A stretch of DNA of 64,000 bases from Meandrina meandrites. Taxonomy: Eukaryota; Cnidaria; Anthozoa; Scleractinia; Meandrinidae. The translations under genes and the position numbers were made by a program. The notes beneath the pieces are model-generated. The model made no database searches, was not told where the DNA came from, and saw only the letters and a program-made list of their open reading frames with translations. This document shows, piece after piece, positions 11,012 through 19,668 of this stretch; the stretch's first letter is position 1, and each line of letters opens with the position of its first letter. Location of the stretch: the NCBI GenBank assembly GCA_963693305.1, contig OY855908.1, forward strand, positions 23,574,493 to 23,638,492. Reading direction: 5' to 3'.

Positions 11012-11085
11012 GCGCCGTGGGGGAGTCTAACCCGGATCCAACGTGTCAGGAACGAAAATACTAACCACGAGACTACCTACTACAG
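11012..11085 (-). repeat. tRNA-derived pseudogene or SINE head
   Basis: On the minus strand the order is a D-arm-like CTCGTGGTTAGTAT, an anticodon-arm-like TTCCTGACACG, and a degenerate B box GGGTTAGACTCCC at the usual tRNA spacing. It resembles tRNA-Asp/Glu in layout, but the B box has lost its TTCGA core and the acceptor ends do not pair well. It is therefore a tRNA-derived relic and not a working tRNA. Confidence 0.45.
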
Positions 11086-11909
11086 GTAATGATTTCGGGT
11101 CAATTTCAACTTTTAAAATATGCAAGGTGCTTGCTTTTATTGGTGTAACTGCTGACCGCCACGTAGTCCAAACGTAACCACATGTCCTCATAGAGGGCTA
11201 TTTTTTAAATTACTCCTTACATATAACAACACACATCTAAACTAAAGCACAAGCTAAACTAAACCAAAATAACGAAAAAGATATACAGCCACTAAAAGAA
11301 GATAACAAATAAATACATGCATACTTATATAGGTATAAAAAAGACAATACTAATAAATAAAAAAAAATGATAAAACGCGGAAACCAAGAAATGGTCTCAT
11401 TTATCTTTTTTTCTTGTTCCTATCTCAATTAGCCTGTTTGTAAGGGAAGGATTCGTTTCCATTTTGAGAAGTGTTTTTGTAGTTGGTTACCATCTTTTGC
11501 TATAAGGTGTTCCATCTCATAAACAGTTTTAATCTAGGCAAGAAAGACTTTAAAGGATGGTTGGTTTCTATTTAACTTGCATCTATAAATAAATTGTTTC
11601 ACTAGCAAGACTAAATGATTGAATAAGTGAAAGTCTTTAGAAATCAAAAAATCCGAAAAGACTAGAACAACCGTAAAATGAACTTCTTCAAAGTTATGAA
11701 CGTTTAGCCAAGAAAACAACGTATTCCAAAAAGTTTTTGTTACCTTACACGGGCAAATAAATGCTCGAGGGATTCAACTTCTTCTTTGCAAAAGGCACAG
11801 AGCGGAGAATCTATCATTTTAAATCTAAAGAGTTTGTCATTTGTAAATACAATATTGTTCAGTATTTTATATTGGAATTCTCTTGATTTTGTGTCCTGAA
11901 CAACATTAA

Positions 11910-14900
11910 AGTGCCTATGAAGCGAAAATTTTTTTTACATGATTGAAAAGATTACTTTTTGAAATGCACAATTCCAAAGTTTGAGAATTCTACGATAAAA
12001 ATTGAGAATTTTACAAGCGTTGAAAGTTGCCCTTTTATGCCTTCAAAAATGGCTAATCGATCGCGCGGCCAAAATACCACGTGACATCAAGATGTGACGT
12101 CAGTTTGTTTGCAAATGTTCAAGCAAATATGGCCGACAGTAGGAAAGGAGAGGACGATTTTGTGTTGCTGGTGCACCAAATAACCAAGGTAGCCAAAACA
12201 CATCATAAACCAGGGCATAAGAATGTACCAATTTTCGTCTGAGCAGGTTTTGAGTGGAAACAAGGTGCAATTTGTACGAAGAAATCGCGCTGATTCTCCT
12301 GATTTCAACCCCACTACGAAAGCATCGCTGTGCTCCAGTGCTCGGCACATTTCGATAGCTCGTGCTACCAGGGAAGTTCATTTATGCTCTTTAACTTGGA
12401 TTTAGCCGAGGGATGAAAACTGCAGTCTTTTCTGAAAAGGGACTTTTTCCTTCCAGCGTACGTGAGTGCAAGAAAAGACAAGGAAGCTAACAATTTCATG
12501 TTGTCATTCCAAAATTAAAACCCCAGCAGCACGTGATGCACCTTATGTTTGCAGCGGTGTAGGAACATCTTTTCTTCGTTGGTGTTCACTTACCCTGTTC
12601 GAGTTTTGTATAGACACAATAGCTGTAAGCTTATTCCCGGTGGTCTAAAATAATGCCTGTAATGTTTTCGTTGTACAAAAGGAATTAGAGACTTGACGAA
12701 GCCTCCATGTATACCTCCTTTGTGTTGTTCTTTAGCATGATGGTTTGTTAGGGGAGTATTTGGTGTTGTAGTTTTATAAACAGTGTTGTTTCATTTCACT
12801 GAGAATAAACAATTTATAAATTCATATATTGATATACAATCTATGAATTACATATAACATCTTTCAAACTGGTATAATTTTACAGCAACTGTGCCATAAG
12901 GAACAGTGGCAGATATAAACTACATTGTATAATTTTTTTGGAAATAGATTTTTTTAACCTATATATTTAACTCCACTGGCAGTTAAATTTATACTGCAGT
13001 CAATAACATTGTTGTGGTCATCTAAAAAAGATCCAACAATTTACTATGGCAGCTAAAAATGTTACGTCACAGGAATGGTTTGTGTTTGGTGGATATTGAT
13101 CAATTCCATTTTTGTTTCACTTTGCCATGTCATGCCTTTTGGAAGTGTTTCACTCGGCTGCACAAAATATACTGGGAAACTTACTGCTGGGGGTAACCCT
13201 ATGATGGACTAGCATCCTATCCACCTGAGAGGAGTGGAAATACTCCTAGTCTCTTCATACTACTGCTCAGGCTGGATGGGCCACTTGGCTCAAATGCAGA
13301 CTTAACCTATTATCAGTTTAAAATGCCATTATTCATCCCTCCAAATTTATTTTTTCCCTAACTGCTTGTTTGGTTGCCAGTGAAAAATTTTAGTTGCTAA
13401 ATTAAGTTCATGCTTTCAATCCTTCTTCTTAATTTTCAGTTCCAATTTACATTGTAGTAGCCTGCGAACGCAGACGTATTTCCGGCTGTCGCTTGTCTCC
13501 GACGAAGACTAAATCTGCGTTCGCACGCTAACATTGTAGTTGCCAGCTCCAAAATTTTAGTTGGCATGGCGACTACAATGGTCTTAACTTGGAGGGTTGT
13601 TATTGTTTGATTAGGTTTTGAAATTAAGGGTTGCTTCAAGTATTATTTTCAAAAGGTACATCAAGGGCATATTTGTCACATTTGTTGTAATCCTTGTTGT
13701 GAATTTATGTGGTGGCCAATACTGTACAATCTCTACAAAACATTGAGTAACCAAACGACTTGCAGTACTAAAAAACAGTGCTGTTCAGGACAAGCCAGAT
13801 TGTCCTGAAGGACAAAGAACTTTTCATGCTTATTTGCCTAAAAGCAAAGGCATAGGTAGACAGGTAAGTGGTCTCCTAACTAAATTGTACTGAAAAGCAA
13901 ACAAAGATGAGTATGCAAAAATCCCATGCAATCAAAATTTCAGAACTGCCTATCCAATGGGCAAGCTGGATTTTTTTCTAGTCCCGCTATTATGGTGTGA
14001 TGCAAGTGTAACTTTGTTTTTTATGCCTCTTCTCACCACATACTCAAGGCCCCAAGTGTAACACACATAAATACAGACTATAATTTTGTTTTATTTCAGT
14101 CACAATGCCTGTTATCATTAAATTGTTGTTATCTAATAAAACATATATACATGTAGATGTGAGTGTTTGACTGGAAAATCTACCACTCACGAAATTACAT
14201 CAAGAGACTGTAGTGGCATATTTCTCCTATCCTCACAGGTGAGGAAATCTGTGATGTCATTTTGCACCACTGCACGGCTGCCAAACATTGCCAAATACCG
14301 GTTGAAAGATGGCGAGTGGTAGAGAATAAATTCACTGAAGCCTGTATAACTCAAATTTCAAATCATATTGTACGTCATATGACATATCTCATTCATGAGA
14401 TATTGTTCTTGCCACCATGTAAATATGTACATTCGCAAGACTTGTCATACCATAAATGAATAAGACAAGTTCAATACATGCAAGTGAATAGCCAGCAATG
14501 TGTTTTATTTCAGTTAGAATACCTGCTGTATATATTTCTATAATTGAGGCTGAGCCAAAAGACAACAACAAACAAAATCACATTTCTACTGATTGTCTAT
14601 CCCACCCCATTTACCCATACAGCCAGTGCAGGATTCTCTGACTATAGGCAACTACCCACATGCATCTGCAAAAAAAACAACAACAACAAATGAGCCCAAA
14701 TATCAATGTCTTATGCCATCAAAAATATTATCAGTTTTATGCTAAATTTATTCAGCTTGTTTATTTGTAATTGTAAAGAATATTTGGTATGTATGTGTCA
14801 TTATTTCAGGTTGTGGCTAAAACATTAACTGTGACACAAAGTCCACAGTCCACTAAAATGTATTACCTGTTATGGGGTAAAGTATATATAGGGGTGGGCC

Positions 14901-15751
14901 ACTGTACTAAGATCTGAAAAATATTATTCCCCTCATCAAACAATTTTTTTTGCACCGTAGGAATTGCCCTTTATGCACTATCCTGAACAATCGCTGCACG
15001 CGGAAAGAGGACAATATTGTCATGGATCAGAACCGTGAATAATCAATAATTGTAAAAGAATTAATGTATATGCTGTGGAATTGCCCTTACTCGTAGCAGA
15101 CACTAGAATTACATTTAAAAAAAGCCTTCCAAACGGTACTGCCATGTGTAAAATGTTAAGAGCAGCATTGCAAGAATACTTGGTATCAGGGCGCCCTGCT
15201 TGGTATGAAACAACAAATGCTATCGAAATTATACAAACCATGAGTTTACTGCAATTTCTCTTTCGTTTCTGGCCTGGAACACTGCTGAAGTAAGGTCATA
15301 AAGGTCAGTTTCTTCGATCCTTCCGCAGTTTTCATGTCCACTTCGATATCGGCCAGTGCTTCGTCTTCGTACGGCTTTATTTTTCGCCGAAAAATACTTC
15401 GACATCTTTCTCTTCTTCCTCCAAAATATCTTCTTCGACAGAGCTATCTGATGGTTCCAAAAAGCTACTCGATTCAGGGTCACGAGACAAGTTTTATCTC
15501 TCATAAATTTCTCCTTTGCGACTGAAAATCAATGGCCGTAAACAAAGTTTGCAAACAAACTGACGTCACACGCTGGAATTTCGCGATAACTTCGGACCCA
15601 GTACTCTAGACATTTTTGAAGCAAAAATAGCTAACTTTTGGCACTTGTAAAACGGACAATTTTTATCGTACAATTCTTAAACTTTGGAATTGTGTATTTT
15701 AAATAGTAAACTTTTGAATTATGAAAAAAAAAATTTCGCTTCATAGGCACT
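11910..15751. mobile_element. 3.84 kb TTAA-inserting DNA transposon (Kolobok- or piggyBac-like)
   Basis: Both ends begin AGTGCCTATGAAGCGAAA in inverted orientation, and similarity continues inward for more than 100 bp, with a shared block around TGACGTCA and GTTTGTTTGCAAA. TTAA flanks both ends (11906-11909 and 15752-15755). In the undisturbed LINE copy near 29800 the same spot reads CAACATTAAAAGC, giving the empty site. Coding relics are weak: on the minus strand near 15300-15500 there is an acidic stretch (SSVEEDILEEEEKDVE, then KPYEDEALADIEVD after a frameshift) that could be the N-terminus of a lost protein. No transposase core is recognisable, so this copy appears non-autonomous or gutted. 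Confidence 0.82.
13458..13530. mobile_element. 73 bp micro-MITE with 9 bp target duplication
   Basis: Terminal inverted repeats TAGCCTGCGAACGCAGA (left) and TAGCGTGCGAACGCAGA (right, complement) enclose about 40 bp. The 9 bp ACATTGTAG lies directly outside both ends (13449-13457 and 13531-13539). The end sequence resembles that of the larger element at 17606-18711. Target duplication of 8-9 bp fits hAT or Mutator-like elements. Confidence 0.8.
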
Positions 15752-16459
15752 TTAAAGGCTAGAGTATATATTTGTTTCCAGTCCGTTGACAGTTCAGGGT
15801 ATTTACTGATCAACTTCTCCTGGGCTGAACTTCTTCAATCACTAGGAATAGCATTAAAAATACCCATCAATGTAAAGTAGTCCACTGGCGAAAGCCGAGC
15901 CATGAGCCAATAGCGCCTTGCATTTTTCAAAAGTTCTAATCCCTTGAACATTTAACGAAAGAAGATTAAAATTTGCGTTTATTTTATCAAATTTGGAAAA
16001 TGAAAAAAACACTTTTATCCCACTGGGAAAATGATGGTTATTGAGCAGAACGATGTAGACATTTACCGGTTTCTGCGAAAAACAATATACATAATAAACA
16101 TGTTGACCAATGAAGTAGCACCAAATGCACATCATTTGCAAAAACAAAAGAAAAGAAACAAAAAGAAAAACACGATGGTTATTTACTACAACATCTTGTA
16201 GCTACAGCGGAGTTGCGCCTAGCTCTGGTGTCTACAATCTACGATTTCAAAGCAATGCTCTCTCTCTCTAAGAACAAAGATGTATAGATTGGGATTTTAA
16301 AAAAGTAGCAAAAGTCAGGCGAAAATATTGTAGTAGGTGGTAACATCAGTTTGCCGTTGAGAAATAGAAAAGAGTCTAGTATATTTAATAAAGTTAATTA
16401 AAAAGTTCACCTTCAATATACAACTTTGTGCGGTTCCGCCCGGCTCGCGGTAGCATGAT

Positions 16460-17605
16460 GCGATGAATAATATGTCAATGGCTGGGTACTGTGAAGTTTT
16501 AAGCCTTCCTGATTCGATATCCAAGTTGAGTATTGCCTTTTCCTAGAAATTCTCAGAAATTCCAAGCTTTCAAATTTGGCATAAATGTGCATGTCATAAA
16601 ATTATTGTGAATTCCTAGGGATTCCAAGCCTACAAATTTTTATTCCCAGAAGTTCCCAAGAATTCCAGTATCCTGTTTGCCATAATGCCTATAACGTTAT
16701 TTTGGACCTCTGGTGACATGTATTTGTCAGTCTTTTTCTACATCCAAGCTTTAAGTAATGAATCTTCTCTTCATTTTAATGCTGACAGCTGAAGGAGGTT
16801 AGAGTTTCTCTCATCATCATCACCTCTCAGCCAAAAACTGTTCGTTCAATAAAATTGTAAAAAAACAATGCCTATTTTCACGTTTTTGTTCGGCGTGCAA
16901 GGTAGATAACAATTCTCCAGCGCCCTTACTTGTCTTGGGTACAACAGAGAGACGCTGCATGGCTTAAATGTGACATTTAGACCTTTTGTGACCCTTCGTA
17001 CTGTGAATGAAGTCCTAGCAAAGTCCTCACAGTGTGAGGACTTTGCTAGGACTTGGTACACAGTAGACGAGATGATCAATATTATCCCAAGCAAGACTAG
17101 AACTGATAAACAGAGAGATGTTTTGGAGCAGGGAACTTTGTTGCAGGATGTTGCTGCGAACTTTTGAAGGCACAGTGCAGTATTTATCTCTTAAATGTTT
17201 GGAGTACGCAGTTTTATGGCCACAGTGGTTTAGGATTTAAATTAGTTCGATGTTGTTGGTAAGAGGTTTTTATGGCATTAGAAAGTAAAATGTGCTCTGG
17301 GGGCTTTTGTTTTCCACTGCTTGCAATAAATAATGTAACTTTTAAAACAAGCCTCATTTTCATCAAGAAGTGAATTTGGTGATACTTGGACAAAAAAAAT
17401 GCAAGAAAGCTACTCTTTTGCCTTTGCTTGTTTCATAACTTTTTGTAGTCCTTGTGCTTTAAGGGATTCCCTTGAGGCAAACGTTTAGAAGCATCTTTTT
17501 GATTAGTGGGTGTGGTGGGTGTTCTTTCCCTGGCATTTTGGGAGTGTGGTCAGTTGTTGTGTTCCACGATCGGGGAGTAACAGCTGTGAGCACAATGGCT
17601 AACTT
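16460..17605. other. Intergenic with GGAATTCC-type repeats and a perfect palindrome
   Basis: At 16545-16675 there are scattered GGAATTCC-like units as at 3.9 kb. The rest carries no recognisable gene. The palindrome at 17010-17054 is listed separately. Confidence 0.5.
17010..17054. repeat. 45 nt perfect inverted repeat (21 bp arms, 3 nt loop)
   Basis: Arms AAGTCCTAGCAAAGTCCTCAC and its exact complement are separated by AGT. The flanks extend the symmetry imperfectly (TACTGTG on both sides). No poly-T tract follows, so it is not a classic terminator. It could be the centre of a small foldback element. Confidence 0.85.
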
Positions 17606-18711
17606 AGCCTCCTGCGCAGACGTCTTAGGGCTCGTCGTGCGTTTCTCCCCCACGAACGTCTGCTCAACCGAGCTGCCACTTCCGTTCGCCGGCGGTTAGC
17701 CTTTGTTTTGAAGAAACCAATCAGCATCCGTCTATTGTGGAAATCAAAACCCGCAGCTCGCCCGCGGAGCAAATTCCGCGAAACGATACAGACGATTCAC
17801 GCCATAATGCTGGGTTAACAGGCCTACATTTCCTTTTTAAATGTCCAACTTGTTTCACGTTTTATTGTTATAAGGTGTTTGAAGTTGAATATAGTCATAA
17901 GACTGCAGCATAGCAAATGTATACAGGTCATTTGGTCTGCACGGTTTCCTGTTTGGAGTTTGACACCTCTGTATATTTGCTTCATGTTTTGCTTGCGCTC
18001 GGGTGGTTTGTTTACGCTCATTTCAATCTTCAAAATCTAAGCTACGAAAGGGCAAGGTCTAAAACTATTCGGTAAGATGTTGATTACTTGCATTTAATAT
18101 TTCTGACGCCGGGCCCGGCTGTTAGCGTCACTGTTCCGTCCGCACTTTTGTATTGAATCGCAGATGACATATTTATCATTGTCCGTCCTCGACAGACTTC
18201 TGTAGCTTTACTTCGAGAAAGTTATTTTAAGTTAACGGTTTCCTTTGTCCTGAAGGTCATGTTATTTTTCTGTCAATTTGGATGTTCAGGTTTTTACCTC
18301 ACTTGTGCGTTGTGTGATGTTCTGGTACCACATGATTCAAACCCGGGGATTCAAATGAATTAACCCGGCATGACGGTATGGTCGGTATGGCTTGGATGTA
18401 CAAAGAATGCCAAATCCTCTTGGCAAACCGTCAAACAGACCTATTTTCTTCAACACAAAAGAAATTACGGCTTCCCTTTGCAGTGCATTTAACTCCGTGA
18501 TGCAATATTTTCCGCACACCCGCTCCAAGACTCGCTTAGGTCCATCATGTTATCGCAGGATTAAAACGTGGGGTCAAAGTCCCACTTTCCAGAAATTGGA
18601 AGGTGAGCTATGATTGGCTAACCGCCGGCGAACAGAAGTGGCAGCTCGGTTGAGCAGACGTTCCTGGGGGAGAAACGCGTGACGAGCCCTAAGACGTCTG
18701 CGCAGGAGGCT
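17606..18711. mobile_element. 1.1 kb TIR element with 11 bp target duplication, carrying a helicase-like scrap
   Basis: Both ends read AGCCTCCTGCGCAGACGTC in inverted orientation. The inverted similarity runs about 100 bp to GCGAACGG/CCGGCGGTTAGCC. The 11 bp ATGGCTAACTT occurs immediately outside each end (17595-17605 and 18712-18722). Inside, on the minus strand at 18337-18528, is a short frame with LNALQREAVISFV and then GLPRGFGI, which looks like the start of a RecQ-type superfamily 2 helicase with a ruined Walker A loop (normally G-L-P-T-G-x-G-K-S). A Mutator-like origin would fit the 9-11 bp target duplication, but no transposase is present. Confidence 0.8.
18337..18528 (-). pseudogene. 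RecQ-type helicase N-terminal motif fragment
   Basis: Minus strand, about 60 codons. ELNALQREAVISF corresponds to the Q-motif/motif 0 region and the following GLPRGFGI to the Walker A loop, with Thr changed to Arg and Gly-Lys-Ser lost. No later helicase motifs (DEAH box, motif VI) are present. It lies wholly inside the 17606-18711 element and so appears to be cargo of that element. Active relatives would unwind DNA; this copy cannot. Confidence 0.5.
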
Positions 18712-18884
18712 ATGGCTAACTTGGCCAGAAGGAAAAAATCCTTATGCCCTCTGCTTCTTCCGTTCCCATCTGGTTACTCAGCTAAGTCTAAATTGTTATT
18801 AAAGAGCTTCTTGTGATTACATCGTGTGCTATCAGTTGCTTTGAAATCTCATGTGACTTCGTAGTGCGTATGATGACGAGGCAG

Positions 18885-19082
18885 AATCAAAAATTAAATG
18901 AGACTTACCTTAAGTCGATGTTTGATTGGGATTCTGCCGAGTCATCAGTAGCACAAGAAGTCACGCCCATACCCTGTAGAGGTATCAATACCCACCCACA
19001 CGTGACTTCTTGTGCTACTGATGACTCGGCAGAATCCCAATCAAACATCGACTTAAGGTAAGTCTCGTTTAATTTTCGATTA
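18885..19082. repeat. Near-perfect palindrome, 81 bp arms and 35 nt spacer
   Basis: The left arm (18885-18965) and right arm (19001-19081) are inverse copies with about two mismatches. Each arm carries, facing outward, the sequence CTTAAGGTAAGTCTC, a strong splice-donor consensus, so both strands have the same potential exon end. The inner spacer holds a nested ATACC...GGTAT inverted pair. Open frames cross it on both strands only because of the symmetry. Confidence 0.88.
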
Positions 19083-19668
19083 TACAATCTTTTACCCTTA
19101 AGCAGGTAAGTATCACTGCAAATACACCTGCCATAATTTTTGGCAGTTAACAATATTAAACATTTCTTTTTGGTAAAATAAAAACGAAACAATAATAAAA
19201 TTATTATTCATTTTGTAAACAATTCCATAAAGCAGAACACCAGGTGCAAGAAGTCATGAAACAATAATGAATAATAAGTAACAAATGCCAATTATTTTAA
19301 TTCCAGAGTATTAAAATGTTGCTGAAATCAAACAAACACAACCAGCCATTATTTCAGCAGCAAAGGACATCTTAATTCATGGAAGTAGTAAAAAAAATAA
19401 CAGTTGACATAAAGTGGTTTCCCACACCTTTTAGCAGCACATTAATTTTGTTGTTCACTTTTACCCATACTACAATTTACTATTTCCCTTTTTTATGATG
19501 TAATGTTAAAAAAGGTCAATGAATGGGAAACAACGAAAAAAAAAACGGTAAAGGAAAAATTAAAACCCAACATTCATTCACAGCTAATGCTATTGAAAGC
19601 AAACGGAAAAGGCTAAACCCACTGGTTCCCTGTTAGTCATACCAAAATTGACATTAGCATGCTTTCAG
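19083..19668. other. AT-rich spacer upstream of the RAG1-like pseudogene
   Basis: No ORF, no repeats noted beyond A/T runs. It may contain an intron of the downstream gene, ending at the CTTTCAG acceptor at 19662-19668. Confidence 0.4.

Larger units (their letters stand above)
9628..11200. mobile_element. ~1.57 kb insertion in the LINE 3' region, type unresolved
   Basis: The LINE sequence is continuous across this interval when compared with 29040-29110, so the interval is an insertion. Near the ends both strands show TGTGGTTAC (9631 plus; 11177 as complement), and a direct repeat GTAACTGCTGACCG(T/C)CACGT occurs at 9681 and 11147. I cannot tell if it is one element or a composite. It includes a C-rich GGAATTTCC block and a tRNA-like segment listed separately. 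Confidence 0.55.
9575..16447 (-). mobile_element. 5'-truncated L1/Tx1-like LINE copy, split by two later insertions
   Basis: The LINE 3' end (poly-T on this strand, then ACACCCTTTATTTATCAT) begins at 9575. Homology to the nearly intact LINE at 29.0-34.5 kb resumes at 11201-11909 and again at 15752-16445, stopping in the last codons of ORF1. The same 12 bp, CGGTAGCATGAT, lies immediately outside both ends (9563-9574 and 16448-16459), as expected for a LINE target-site duplication. Inside it are an insertion of about 1.57 kb (9628-11200) and a TTAA transposon (11910-15751). The LINE also has an internal deletion: near 15890-15925 the start of the endonuclease domain is joined directly to the 3' part of ORF2. 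Confidence 0.85.

Noticed and set aside
18813..19192. Two frames on opposite strands sharing MFDWDSAESSVAQEV
   Set aside because: Produced by the symmetry of the 18885-19082 palindrome; no sign of real bidirectional genes.
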